NCBI GenBank assembly: GCA_001839685.1 | Contig: MLAK01001111.1 | Location: 1 to 33,756, forward strand | DNA from: Tritrichomonas foetus | Taxonomy: Eukaryota; Parabasalia; Tritrichomonadida; Tritrichomonadidae | Length of the DNA: 33,756 bases | Reading direction: 5' to 3' | Shown here: positions 1-9,849 of the stretch, piece by piece | Layout: every line of letters begins with the position of its first letter | Position numbering within the stretch: the first letter of the stretch is position 1 | Position numbers and translations under genes: made by a program | The notes under the pieces: generated by a model | The model's input: the letters and a program-made list of their open reading frames with translations, nothing else | Database searches by the model: none | What the model was told of the DNA's origin: nothing

Positions 1-161
1 AAGAAGAGGAAGAGGGGAAAAAGGAAAAAAATTTCATGTTTTCTTTGAAATATATATATTTTATCATTCAAAAAGATCCACTTTTTATGTGGCCGAAAAC
101 ACCTATTTATTCAATTTCATCCCACAGGAAAAGGGAAAAAAAAGGGAAAATTGCCCTTATA

Positions 162-196
162 AAGGCCAAAATTTTGGCCTTCCATGGGATAATCCC
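162..196. repeat. Perfect 20-bp palindrome plus adjacent 11-bp palindrome
   Basis: AAGGCCAAAATTTTGGCCTT at 162-181 reads identically on both strands. It is followed at 186-196 by GGGAT-A-ATCCC, a second inverted repeat around one central base. The region is locally richer in G+C than its surroundings. It could be a protein-binding site, a hairpin, or the end of a decayed element. No flanking target duplication was seen. Confidence 0.7.
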
Positions 197-616
197 TGGG
201 TTAGCTAGACATTCCCTTGTATACATCTAATAATTAAATAAAATGGTTACTCAAAATTCATAACATTTCCATTATTCTCAAATTTAGAATCTAGGCTTGA
301 GAATCACATTGAGTAAAGAACTGTTTCAAAATGTTTGAACTTGATATTTTTGGAAAGAGATATCTCATCATTTTTAACTCTTTCAAAAAGAAAAATTAAA
401 ATGAATATTTTTTACAATCAGAATTCGCATATTTGTTATTGAATTATAAAATTGAATTGATAAATATTTGAATTCTTTTATTTTCTTGAATTTTGAAAAC
501 ATTGATAAAGCCGAATCTTGACCAGAATATTTTTTTTAGGTTTATCCTTAAATTTTCTCGGTAAATATTTATGCCATCATCCATAAAACACCCGATATAA
601 AAAGGCTGGAGCGTTG

Positions 617-769
617 ATGAATATTACTTTTCCTCAACAGCCGACGTCAAAAAGGAAATTGTACGGTATCTTTCATAAGTATGTGATGGATTTATTTCCT
701 ATGAATCCAAATCGTTATAACGTTGGGCTTGACAAAATAATGCATTTGATAATTAAAAAAAATCAGTGA
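617..769 (+). CDS. Possible small or degraded ORF (50 aa)
   Basis: An ATG-initiated frame of 50 codons reads as a plausible, fairly complex protein (MNITFPQQPTSKRKLY at the N-terminus; FPMNPNRYN in the middle). It ends at TGA 767-769. The other frames downstream are broken by many stops. It may be a short gene, the 5' remnant of a decayed gene, or chance. I recognise no family. A splice from GTATGT at 679 was tested and gives an early stop. Confidence 0.2.
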   Translation: MNITFPQQPTSKRKLYGIFHKYVMDLFPMNPNRYNVGLDKIMHLIIKKNQ

Positions 770-1321
770 AATAATGTTTATCATTATCTCAAATACTAAT
801 GATGTATTTTAGTGCCCCTAGCTGTCTTATTGAATGAACTTTACTCACAAATTAGATATAGGATATTTGATCTTGAGCAGATAGGTTTGATTGAAAGATT
901 TTCTTGGCTGAAATACCAAAATGTGAAATTCATATTACGAACTTTGATCGTTCTTCAAAGAATATCCAAAAAAACCATAGGCATCCAAAAATTCCTTTGA
1001 ACTCCAGTGAAAAGTTTTGGCTAATACATGATGTTAATTATTATAAGATGACTTTCATATTTATCAGTAAATCCTTTCGATCAGATGAAATACAAATTTC
1101 ACTTTTTTCTCATGTTTTCTCAATACAGAATAGGGAATTATACATTATAGAATCAACATGTTGCATAACAGAAGGAGAAGATACAAAAGAGTTCTCTATT
1201 CTCACAGAACCCACGTTTAAAAATTCATGGTGTAAACTATTCAATACGATCATTTCAATAACGTATTTAGTCATTCAAATTTTGCTTGAATTTTTTCCCA
1301 AAAATTTTGTAGAGATTTTTA

Positions 1322-4024
1322 ATGGCGCAACTGGGACGACTAATTCAAGAAGAACAGCTTTTGGGCATGCAATGGGATACCCAGCACATCAATAATGTGC
1401 TCGGCGAGATCCTCAAACTTTTCCAAGATCAATCGAATAGAATATCACGAATTGAGGAGAAACTTCCATCATTCGCAGAGAAAGTATTCGTTGAAAAATT
1501 CAAAAGCGATTTTGAAGATTTCGAAAATCAAACTGCAGGAAAACTCGCCAAAATCGATAAAACAATTTTATATAACCAGGAAAGCGTCGACCATGAAATT
1601 AAACAATTGAAAAGTTACATAGACAGTGAAAATCTGAGCTGCCTGGCCGAATCAAGGAGGCTCGTCACGAATGAAATCGCAAATTATGTTCCAAAGATCA
1701 ACGAAACAGACCCAGTCATTGTTTCTCTTCAGGAATCGATTGCAGAAAATCTTGAGAAAATTAAAAAGCTTACACAAGAGTTTGATGCTGCGACAATTCC
1801 ATATGTTTCAACGACCCTCAAATCGCCTGAAGAGGCTGCTTCAATTCGTGTTACGCAATGTGAAAAACGGATTCACGATATTGAATCGAGACTCCAAACG
1901 TATCCAAACATCGAAGCTGATTTAAGCACGCTCCAAATCCAACTCCCAGCAATGACAAGAAGGCTTGAGAAAAAGATTAATGAACTGACCGAAAAAGTTG
2001 ACAAGTCTTTATCTTCAAAAAGTTATGATCAATTTCCGCCTTCTTCGCCTGAATTCAAATCAAGCAGTCAATTATTCAAAAATGAACCACCGGCTGGTTT
2101 ACCGCCGCCCATTCCAACTGATAAAAAATTAAGTCAACAAGTTGGAAGTGGAAATTCATCAGCATTATCATCTTTTGTTAGACCTGATCCAAAAGAAGCT
2201 CCTGCATTTGAACTACAATTTGGAAATTTGGAAGAATCATTACCAAAAGTGATGGAAGTTCCACAAGTTACAGATTTACCAGATTTACCACCACCGCCTA
2301 GTAAATCCACTGAAGATGCATTGAAAATTTCAGCACCACCTGTTGAAGTTTCAATCGACGAAATTCCATCACATAGTGACGCTCAAATGAACTTTAGAGA
2401 AGACAACTATCAATTAGCACCAATTCAAGCTGAACCAATTGTAAAAGTTTATGAAACTCATACTCATGTTTCTGAACTGAATAGTTCTGTTCGAGTCGTA
2501 ACTGAATTAGAATGGTGCACCAAAGCAATTAACCAACATCATGAAGCAATTCGACAATTACAACAAGGACTAAGAACTCAACAAGAAAACTTTGATACAA
2601 TCACTGAAAATCTCATGCGTGTTAATACAACACATAATACGAGAATATCTCAACTTGCACAACAACAACTTCATCAAATGCAAGATTCTGATGATTTAAA
2701 GAGACAGCTTACTGAACAACTTAATGCTTTACAACAGCAGATTATAAAATCACATCGTACTCAAATTATCGAACAAGCTCAAATTGATACATCAGGTGAT
2801 TTAAATGGCACTGGGCGAAGTTCTTCCGAAATGACTTCTGTATTAAGTAAAAGAGATTCATCTCCTCGCCAATCAGGTCGAAAGAAAGTTACTTTACCTC
2901 CTCTTCAACAGCAAGCTGCCGTTGTCCGAACAACAAAAACTTCGTATTTACCAATGCCATCACCAATTTTAGTGAATGATAATGAAGTTGATGAGGATCC
3001 TCTTTTATCCACAGATAGAACATCCTCACGATCAGTGAAGAAAGAAGAAAAAACTCCAGAAAAGGACGATAACGAAGAAAATAAACCAAAGCCATCAAAA
3101 AAGAAATTTACTTTTTCAACTACGCATTTCAGTGCGAATGTTCAAGAATGTCGAGCACAAGTTTTGATTGCAGAATTGAATACAAAGCCTGTTGAAGATG
3201 ATAAGCCCAAAAATCGTTTAGATAATATTGAGATTTATAGTTATGTTGCACCTTCTACTCATCCATATAATATGGGAATGAATAGACAGCCAACAACAAC
3301 ACACGATACAAATGACAGAAATGACGAATTACCTGATTTAACACCATCTGAATTTTACAAAAAGCCAGCACCAGTTGTAAATGGTGATGTCATCAATTTT
3401 GGAAATCGAACAGTCCAAATTAGGCAGAATAGTCAGGACGGCTTCAATTGGGGACAAGATATGAATAATATGATTGAGGATAAAGTGTCTATGATTGCTC
3501 GTAAAGCTGTTACAATTCTTGCTGATAAAGCAAAATCTGATATGAAAGAACAAGCAAATGAAATGAAGAAGACTGTAGATTCTATTGTAACTTTAGTTGA
3601 TAATAAAATTGATAGAGAATTTGTTGAAAGAATGTTTAATAAATTCCGTGTAATGTTAAACGATATGAATGAGAAACTTGAAAATTTGCAATGCTCATTT
3701 TTAGAATGGGTCACTCGTGATGAACTCGAAATGGTTCTCCAGAAATTTGTGAATATTGTTGCAGATGTTAAAGATACAGCTGCAACTAAAACAAAATATA
3801 ATTGTTTATTATGTGGTCGACCTAGGCAACATCTCGCTGGAATGATGGTGAAACCAGAACGATCAGAAATTTCTAGCAGGGCTTCGCTTGGTGGGCCAAC
3901 AACAGCAGTCAAACCATCAAGACAATTAACGGCAATGCCAAAAGATGATTCAAGTAGTAATGGAAAAAGGAGCCAAACTTCACAAGCACCAAGGGATGTA
4001 GTTCAATTTTTAACATTTTCTTAA
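1322..4024 (+). CDS. Coiled-coil protein with DUF4795/QRICH2-like C-terminus
   Basis: 900 aa, ATG start. Residues about 30-230 are heptad-rich coiled coil. Residues about 235-360 are proline/serine-rich linker (PPPIPTDKK, LPPPPSK). Residues about 395-485 are a glutamine-rich coiled coil, followed by a charged low-complexity stretch with K/E runs near 560-595. The C-terminal part, about 690-830, has the pattern DKVSMIARKA...DNKIDREFVERMF...FLEWVTRDELEM followed by CLLCGRPR with Cys828 and Cys831. That order (K/D-R motif, coiled coil, then a CxxC 'CGRP') resembles DUF4795 of QRICH2/C16orf96 proteins, which in animals are sperm-flagellum components. A flagellar or cytoskeletal role is therefore inferred, fitting a multiflagellate cell. 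The 5' third uses more C/G-ending codons than the rest. It is convergent with the next gene. Confidence 0.6.
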   Translation: MAQLGRLIQEEQLLGMQWDTQHINNVLGEILKLFQDQSNRISRIEEKLPSFAEKVFVEKFKSDFEDFENQTAGKLAKIDKTILYNQESVDHEIKQLKSYIDSENLSCLAESRRLVTNEIANYVPKINETDPVIVSLQESIAENLEKIKKLTQEFDAATIPYVSTTLKSPEEAASIRVTQCEKRIHDIESRLQTYPNIEADLSTLQIQLPAMTRRLEKKINELTEKVDKSLSSKSYDQFPPSSPEFKSSSQLFKNEPPAGLPPPIPTDKKLSQQVGSGNSSALSSFVRPDPKEAPAFELQFGNLEESLPKVMEVPQVTDLPDLPPPPSKSTEDALKISAPPVEVSIDEIPSHSDAQMNFREDNYQLAPIQAEPIVKVYETHTHVSELNSSVRVVTELEWCTKAINQHHEAIRQLQQGLRTQQENFDTITENLMRVNTTHNTRISQLAQQQLHQMQDSDDLKRQLTEQLNALQQQIIKSHRTQIIEQAQIDTSGDLNGTGRSSSEMTSVLSKRDSSPRQSGRKKVTLPPLQQQAAVVRTTKTSYLPMPSPILVNDNEVDEDPLLSTDRTSSRSVKKEEKTPEKDDNEENKPKPSKKKFTFSTTHFSANVQECRAQVLIAELNTKPVEDDKPKNRLDNIEIYSYVAPSTHPYNMGMNRQPTTTHDTNDRNDELPDLTPSEFYKKPAPVVNGDVINFGNRTVQIRQNSQDGFNWGQDMNNMIEDKVSMIARKAVTILADKAKSDMKEQANEMKKTVDSIVTLVDNKIDREFVERMFNKFRVMLNDMNEKLENLQCSFLEWVTRDELEMVLQKFVNIVADVKDTAATKTKYNCLLCGRPRQHLAGMMVKPERSEISSRASLGGPTTAVKPSRQLTAMPKDDSSSNGKRSQTSQAPRDVVQFLTFS

Positions 4025-4778
4025 TTTTAATTTGATAGATGTATTTAATTTTATATTGCGCTTATGTTGTATGTTTTGAATATTTTATTAAAAATAAATT
4101 ACTTAAAATGTTTCTGTTATTTTTTAAACTTTGATATTCAATTCGGATATATAATTGTATCTCATTTTTAAAGAATGCATATTTTTTGATTTTCTTGAAT
4201 CAAATTAAAAAACTTTCCAAAGTTGAGAAAGACTTATTCAAAGAAAAAAGAGAGATTCCCGAGAGTGATAAAGTTGAGAATTGCTACTGATAAAATGTTG
4301 AATAAGATAATAAATGGAAAATCAGATGGATGAGAAATTTGAATTAGGTTCTGGTTAATATTTTATGTATGTTTAATAGATAATTATCTTTTCTGGAAAA
4401 TTGAAAGATACATATAGCATGTGTTCGATATATATTTTGGATTATTGTAAGTGTTCATACATAGAACAAAGAGTATTATTGATGATAATGAAATCATCAT
4501 GGAAAGTGAGCTATGTGTTTCTCAGAGAATTTTCGTGAGGAAATCAAAAAATTATATGAATGAATTGACAATTTCAAGTAGAATCGTTTGTGAAATATCA
4601 GACTATTTTGTCATATAAGGTTTGGCAAATTAATAACTAATGACAAGGGAATCATAAAAAATAGGAAAACATAAAGCATAATGAAAAGAATAAAGAAAAG
4701 AGAAATTAGTATTATTAAGCTTCTATCACAATAAAAGAGCTAAACAATGAAATGGAAAAACATATTTTTTTAATATAA
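4025..4778. other. Convergent intergenic region
   Basis: AT-rich spacer between the 3' ends of the genes at 1322-4024 and 4779-6473. It holds AATAAA-like and TAAA stretches shortly after the first stop (near 4092) and a weak inverted repeat GATGAT/ATCATC near 4480-4497. No ORF, RNA gene or repeat family was recognised. Confidence 0.6.
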
Positions 4779-6473
4779 TTATTGTGTACTTGTATTATTT
4801 TCTTCTCCAGTAGGTTCACCTTTATTTTCCTGAGAATCATTATTTTCTATTTTTTCTGTTTCGAGTTCCTTTTCTTTTTCATTATATTCCTCATAAGGTA
4901 TCTCATTATCACCTTGTTGATTCTCGCCTTCTATTTTACCTTCATTTTCATTTACGTTCTCTTTTTCATTTTGTTCTTCTTTCGTCGTATCTGTCGCATT
5001 TTGAGCTTCACTTTCGGGTATTTTTTCACTTGCTTCTACACCTTCTGAAGCATCTTCTGTAGTTGTTTCATTTACAACCTCATTACTTGTTTCTGTAGTT
5101 GTATCTATATTTACTTCTGTTTGAGTTTCTGTCGTTGTTTCAGTGATGTTTTGTGTCTCATTTATGAATTCCTGGGCAAAAACTGCAGTTTCGTCGATTT
5201 CAGAAACGTTCAATGTTTCATTCGTTACAACGATTTTTCGGATTATTTTTGGTGTGTCTTTCGCCTTCTTTGGAACAGGGGTTGGAATTCTCTTTGGCTT
5301 TTTAGCAATTGCACAAATGTAGTTCAATACACCAGGATGTGCTGTTTTAATTATTTTGTCTTCATTAGCATACAAAAGTCCCTTTTTAATGAGCGGTAAA
5401 ATAAGCTGTTTATTCATTGAAACATGGTTCCATGGAATTTCACCATCAGATTGACAAATTTGATACCAAACTGGTGATTTTGTTTCTTTGATGGTATTTG
5501 AAAGCACCACATTCAGTTTCTGCTTTAATGTTTCAGTAGATTGTTTAATTGGTCTCTTGATTTGCATTTCGTCGAAGACATATGAAAATGATCCGCCGTG
5601 GCCGCCAAAGCTTTCAACTAAAAATTGTGTTTCTTTAGTTGTGAAGAGATTTCGTTGAACACTGACCATGTTAACTGGATTTTCAATTTGATCAGTAAAT
5701 GCATAAATAAATGATGGATCAGAATTCTTCTTTCGAAGGAACATTGATGTATCCATGATTTCAATAACATATGGAATATATTCAGCATATTGAGTACGAT
5801 GACGAAAATGATGATAAGTTTCATTGAATATGATTTTTCCCAGTTTTGTGCCGTTATTTGATTTCATCTTGAGAAGCCTATCAAAACCAAAAATGAGGAC
5901 GCAGGTTGGAATACTTTGGTCAATTCGAGTCAATCTATCGAAAAATAATTTTGTATCACCTAAAAGCGAATCTGCAACACTTTCGACATAATCGTAGGCT
6001 CGAGCCATTCCAATATCGCTAAACTGTGGATGATCGACGTCTTTTGACTGACAGAGCGCTCCAAATTGTTGAATCTCGATCGGGGATAATCGCTGTGACA
6101 GCCGCTGCATGACTTTCAGGCTGTTAATTTTGATCGAATCGACTAAATCTTCAACTGTGACTGACTGGTCGGCCCGCATGATGAATGGGAAGCGTTTTGT
6201 TGATATTAAAAAATCTGCAATCAATTCTAAAATTCTAGATTTACCAGATTGGTAGGGACCAGATATAAATAGAACTTGATTTGATGGAACTGTTGAAAGG
6301 TAGTTTTTGATTGTGACGTTTAATTTGTGGTTCCAAATAAAAGGCATTCTTCCATGCTCACGAATGAATGATTTTCGCTTGTATAAGAGAATAATGATAA
6401 GTTGTAAGATCGCTGCGATAATTAAACCTATCCGAAATAAGTATCTGTCGCGAGAAATTCGTTCAGTTTGCAT
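4779..6473 (-). CDS. Membrane-anchored P-loop ATPase with acidic, sequon-rich tail
   Basis: 564 aa, ATG start. One hydrophobic segment at residues 13-30 (signal anchor) is followed by a basic stretch YKRKSFIREHGR. A P-loop NTPase domain follows: Walker A GPYQSGKS at 72-79 and a Walker-B-like hydrophobic strand ending in Asp, CVLIFGFDRL at 191-200. A winged-helix-like region ending near HPGVLNYICAIAKKP (about 400) closes the folded part. Residues about 425-564 are a Glu/Thr/Asn-rich tail packed with N-x-S/T sequons (NET, NVS, NIT, NAT, NTS). This would fit a STAND/AAA-type ATPase on an internal membrane. The family is not identified and no substrate can be named. Topology is ambiguous: sequons suggest lumenal, flanking charges suggest cytosolic. 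It shares a 179-bp divergent promoter with the gene at 6653. Confidence 0.6.
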   Translation of the reverse strand: MQTERISRDRYLFRIGLIIAAILQLIIILLYKRKSFIREHGRMPFIWNHKLNVTIKNYLSTVPSNQVLFISGPYQSGKSRILELIADFLISTKRFPFIMRADQSVTVEDLVDSIKINSLKVMQRLSQRLSPIEIQQFGALCQSKDVDHPQFSDIGMARAYDYVESVADSLLGDTKLFFDRLTRIDQSIPTCVLIFGFDRLLKMKSNNGTKLGKIIFNETYHHFRHRTQYAEYIPYVIEIMDTSMFLRKKNSDPSFIYAFTDQIENPVNMVSVQRNLFTTKETQFLVESFGGHGGSFSYVFDEMQIKRPIKQSTETLKQKLNVVLSNTIKETKSPVWYQICQSDGEIPWNHVSMNKQLILPLIKKGLLYANEDKIIKTAHPGVLNYICAIAKKPKRIPTPVPKKAKDTPKIIRKIVVTNETLNVSEIDETAVFAQEFINETQNITETTTETQTEVNIDTTTETSNEVVNETTTEDASEGVEASEKIPESEAQNATDTTKEEQNEKENVNENEGKIEGENQQGDNEIPYEEYNEKEKELETEKIENNDSQENKGEPTGEENNTSTQ

Positions 6474-6502
6474 ATTTTATTTTGAAATAAAAAAATCACA
6501 TG

Positions 6503-6515
6503 AAGCGAACGTTTA
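6503..6515 (+). promoter_or_regulatory. Upstream element AAGCGAACGTTTA (copy 1)
   Basis: This 13-bp string lies in the divergent promoter between the ATPase gene (ATG at 6473) and the karyopherin-like gene (ATG at 6653). An exact second copy is at 28363-28375. Both sit in the same orientation about 140 bp upstream of a plus-strand ATG (138 and 146 bp). The AACGTT core is compatible with a Myb-type site, but the binding factor is inference. Confidence 0.5.
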
Positions 6516-6604
6516 TTCCTGGCAAATCACTCGACCATTTAATAATAGAAAGTGATCGGATTTTTTGATAATATATTCGGTCTCTTGCTACTTCAGACCA
6601 AATA

Positions 6605-6628
6605 GAATATGAAAAAGTTGTGAAGGTT
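6605..6628 (+). promoter_or_regulatory. Candidate core promoter block of the gene at 6653
   Basis: The block begins GAATATG and continues AAAAAGTTGTGAAGGTT, ending 24 nt before the ATG. It is nearly identical to 33462-33486 upstream of the unrelated gene at 33442. In both genes the ATG is also preceded by CGCT(C)AA. Neither gene has a TCAYW initiator here, so this may be an alternative trichomonad core promoter. Confidence 0.5.
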
Positions 6629-6652
6629 TTCAAATGGACTTTTTCGCGCTAA

Positions 6653-9600
6653 ATGATTAATGAGTTGGATTTTTCTACAATTGTAGAAGCCTTTGAGCAG
6701 ATCCAGAATGGAAGTAACAAAGAGAAGTTTTTATTAGCACAGAAACAAATTGATATTATTAAAATGAATAAAAATAATATTTGGGTATTTTTACAAAATC
6801 TATGTAATCAACAGCTGGAGCCACAATTTCAATTGTATATTCTTAGAATTTTAAAAGAAATGACCATTTCATTTTATCAAACCATTCCATTATTTGAAAT
6901 TAAATCAACACTTTATCAAATTTCTTCAGAAACAATAAACGACAATATTTCTGTCTTAAACGTACTTAGTGATTTCATAAGTTTGATTGAAATCATCATT
7001 TTTTATAAAGAAGATCGTTTTGATACAGCTTTTTTTGATTTTCCAGAGATTTCTGAACTTCAATGGTCAACTCTAAATTGTTTTATGGATTATATAAGTT
7101 CACCTCCTTCTTTCCTATCAGAAAACTTTGATAAAAACATTGTTCACTTGTTCAAAAGTGAATATTTCATAAAATTCCTTCAATTTTCCTTCAATTTTGC
7201 TTTACTGAAACCAGAAAATACAGAATCCCACTTAATTTTTATGTTGATTAGTAAATTAATGGGATTTCTTGTTAAAAATAGAAAACTGATTGATATTCAA
7301 TTTCTTGAACAGGTTTTCCAATTGTTAAATGAAGAAAAAATTTATATCAAATTCCAAAATATCATTGAAACTTACACACATCAAACTTCTTCACATATTA
7401 TTGAAATTCTTTCATTTATTCTCCAATTAATTTCACCTCAAGTTTGTGATTTTGACATTTATCTCGAAAATATAATCGATTTCTTGACTGGAATGTTAAT
7501 TTTTTCCAAAAAATCTACTTTTTTTACTGAATCGAATGATAATTTTACGAATTTAAATAGTTTTTGTGATATGCTTTTGCATTTTCCAGTTGATGATTTT
7601 GTTCTTCTAAAGTGTGAAAAATTTACTCATCATTTTATTGAATTTCTCGATGAGATTTTATCGAATGATTATTTTTTATATTATCGAGTTTTGTTTGCAT
7701 CAAGAAGTTTTTTATTTCATATTAATGATTATATTCCTCAACAATCAGCTTTATTTCATACTTATTCACGTTTAACTGTCACTTTTATTCAATCGACACT
7801 CAATGAGATTGAAATCAAACCAATTCAAGTTTTTGAAAATATGTTTTTAGGAGCTGATGAAATCAAAAAAGCAAAAAAATTAATTCTAACTCTAATTCAA
7901 ATTTCCGAACCAAATCTTGAATTAATCACCAAACTAATAATCGATGAAATTTCCAATATTTTGTGTAGCTTCGATCAAGAAAATAATATAAATAATATTC
8001 CAAATGCTAATCAAAATTTATTTAGTTTGGTTGGAAATGTGAAAATATCTTTTTTGATTCAGTTTTGCCAGGTTTTAATCAAATTTGAATTTTTGGAGGA
8101 TTTCCAAAAAGTTGAAAAACAAATCTTCGATCTGATTTTTTCATATTTGATTAAAGCAAATGATTTTTTAGAAAAAATGAAAAATAAAATTGGTCAAAAT
8201 ATTCCATCAGAAATTGCAGGAATTAACTTTTTACGATTTTACATTCAAAAATATATTGAAGATCAAAATCATATGATTCAACCGATTTCTTATTTTCCGG
8301 ATTTTCAGACTTCTATTTCATTTATCTTTTTGAGGTTATGGAAAATTTTGAATTTAGAAATATGCTCTCATGAAATAAAAAAAGTCATGGAAATTTGTTC
8401 GAAATCTCCGAAATTCATTGAATCAATTTCCACTAATTCAGATTTGCTAGATGACATATTGAATGATTATTTGTCGTATCCATGTAATTCTATTATTTAT
8501 CGATTCATTACTATTATTATTTCATCCCAAAACCAAACTTTACCATTTCTTAATAAATTATTTACTGATATTGGAGGAAGGCTTGATGAAATCTCCGTGA
8601 AAACCTTTTTCAAAATCTCATCACAATTTTTTATAACAGCAAATTCGATAGGTTTATGGAGACATCATTATTTTGCTTTTTCTGGTTTATTTCAATCACC
8701 TTATTTTGAATCTATTTCCAATGATATAACGATAATGAAATATTTACTAAAATTTATCTTCAATATTGCGAAATCAATACCAAATCATGTTTTTTCTTCA
8801 AATGAACCACATTCAATGAATCTTATTCGGAACTGTGTTCAACTTTTAATCAATGCTACTAATACCATCAAAAAATGTCTTTCGAATGATCATCTTAAAG
8901 ATTTTGAAAGTGATGAAAGTTCTTCAAATGAACAGTACATCAATGATAATAAATGGAATTTAATAACACTTGTTTGTAAAGCTTCTGCTGAATTAATTAA
9001 ATCTAAACTCCCTAATTTTGGTATAATGAAAGAATATAATGACTTTTCTATATGCCAGTTGTTTTATAATATCATTGAATTTTACAGCATTGATACTTTT
9101 AACATAATTATTCATTTTCCAGATTTACATCTTTACACAATCGATTTTATTGATGTTTTCGTTCCTTATTATTTAAGTGAAATAAAAGAAAACTTGTTAT
9201 TATGGAATAACTTAATCAATGTTTTCCATTTATTTTTAGAATCTAATCAAATTCAAACACTGTCCAAAGTTTCCCAACTTTTGTGTGCCTTACTCCCTCA
9301 ATGCGTAAATGAATTTAAATCTTTATTCGTAATTGAACTTAATAATTGTAAAGAAATGGGAGAAATTTGTTTCCCTCTTGTTGAATTCATTCTGCAATTT
9401 TATTTTACAGATCCACAGTTTGTTATTAGTGTTATCCAACTTATTGAAAGAAATATCATCATTGAAAATAGCAGTGAGAATACAAATGACACTGAAAACA
9501 ACACAGAGATTGAAATTCATTCAATTTTTGAAAATTTGCTTAAATCTTTTGAAGAATCAAAAGACAAATATCACTCATATTTTCATAATAATATTGTCGA

Positions 9601-9685
9601 ACTTGTTCATAAACGGATATCCATGATCCCAATAAAGTTGGAATATCTCATATGCCTTCAAAAATGCTTCCAATACATTTGTTAG
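6653..9685 (+). CDS. Karyopherin/exportin-like HEAT-repeat protein
   Basis: 1010 aa, ATG start chosen as the first in-frame ATG, just after the promoter block at 6605. It is almost entirely alpha-helical, rich in Phe/Ile/Leu/Asn, with no membrane segment long enough to be convincing. The N-terminus (about residues 8-75: VEAFEQIQNGSNKEKF, then KQIDIIKMNKNNIWVFLQN and LYILRILKEMTI) follows the importin-beta N-terminal pattern: helix pair, 'A...L' spacing, then a partner HEAT helix pair. Length matches exportins and importin-beta relatives (about 900-1100 aa). By family knowledge these bind RanGTP through that N-terminal arch and carry cargo through nuclear pores. Which exportin it is cannot be told by eye. 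Another large HEAT protein is the alternative. Confidence 0.5.
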   Translation: MINELDFSTIVEAFEQIQNGSNKEKFLLAQKQIDIIKMNKNNIWVFLQNLCNQQLEPQFQLYILRILKEMTISFYQTIPLFEIKSTLYQISSETINDNISVLNVLSDFISLIEIIIFYKEDRFDTAFFDFPEISELQWSTLNCFMDYISSPPSFLSENFDKNIVHLFKSEYFIKFLQFSFNFALLKPENTESHLIFMLISKLMGFLVKNRKLIDIQFLEQVFQLLNEEKIYIKFQNIIETYTHQTSSHIIEILSFILQLISPQVCDFDIYLENIIDFLTGMLIFSKKSTFFTESNDNFTNLNSFCDMLLHFPVDDFVLLKCEKFTHHFIEFLDEILSNDYFLYYRVLFASRSFLFHINDYIPQQSALFHTYSRLTVTFIQSTLNEIEIKPIQVFENMFLGADEIKKAKKLILTLIQISEPNLELITKLIIDEISNILCSFDQENNINNIPNANQNLFSLVGNVKISFLIQFCQVLIKFEFLEDFQKVEKQIFDLIFSYLIKANDFLEKMKNKIGQNIPSEIAGINFLRFYIQKYIEDQNHMIQPISYFPDFQTSISFIFLRLWKILNLEICSHEIKKVMEICSKSPKFIESISTNSDLLDDILNDYLSYPCNSIIYRFITIIISSQNQTLPFLNKLFTDIGGRLDEISVKTFFKISSQFFITANSIGLWRHHYFAFSGLFQSPYFESISNDITIMKYLLKFIFNIAKSIPNHVFSSNEPHSMNLIRNCVQLLINATNTIKKCLSNDHLKDFESDESSSNEQYINDNKWNLITLVCKASAELIKSKLPNFGIMKEYNDFSICQLFYNIIEFYSIDTFNIIIHFPDLHLYTIDFIDVFVPYYLSEIKENLLLWNNLINVFHLFLESNQIQTLSKVSQLLCALLPQCVNEFKSLFVIELNNCKEMGEICFPLVEFILQFYFTDPQFVISVIQLIERNIIIENSSENTNDTENNTEIEIHSIFENLLKSFEESKDKYHSYFHNNIVELVHKRISMIPIKLEYLICLQKCFQYIC

Positions 9686-9760
9686 TAAATAGAAAATATA
9701 ATTATTTATTTTTCCTTTTGTTTTTTGTTTCGTATTTGATGATCTTGAAACACTTTGTCA

Positions 9761-9849
9761 TATACCGCGCATTACGACCAAATTCACTTGAATAATTGAA
9801 CAAACTTGGCTCAAATCTTTTTCAAGTTTGGCCATAATGCGGTGCTATA
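9761..9849. repeat. Imperfect long inverted repeat between convergent genes
   Basis: The left arm, 9761-9792 (TATACCGCGCATTACGACC...), pairs with the right arm, 9821-9849 (TTCAAGTTTGGCCATAATGC...GCTATA). Identical blocks are TTCAAG, TTTGG, TAATGCG and the terminal TATA. The 28-base centre holds CAAACTTG, which can pair instead with CAAGTTTG in the right arm, giving an alternative hairpin. It sits in the 288-bp gap between the stops at 9685 and 9974. It could be a 3'-end/termination hairpin shared by both genes or a small MITE-like remnant. Confidence 0.65.

Larger units (their letters stand above)
1..1321. other. AT-rich stretch without a convincing gene
   Basis: Apart from a possible 50-residue ORF at 617-769 and palindromes near 162-196, I see no supportable gene. 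The open frames at 812-1000 and 904-1395 begin with GTG and TTG, not ATG, and the first also lacks coding-like composition. The left edge is a purine-rich tract. The last part must hold the promoter of the gene at 1322, but no TCAYW initiator lies within 30 nt of that ATG. Confidence 0.6.

Noticed and set aside
679..811. Possible intron: GTATGT at 679 and ACTAAT...TTTTAG ending at 811
   Set aside because: The 3' side lacks the long trichomonad signal ACTAACACACAG, and joining the exons gives a stop within nine codons.
812..1395. Open frames at 812-1000 and 904-1395
   Set aside because: They start at GTG and TTG, show no recognisable family, and the second overlaps the start of the real gene at 1322.
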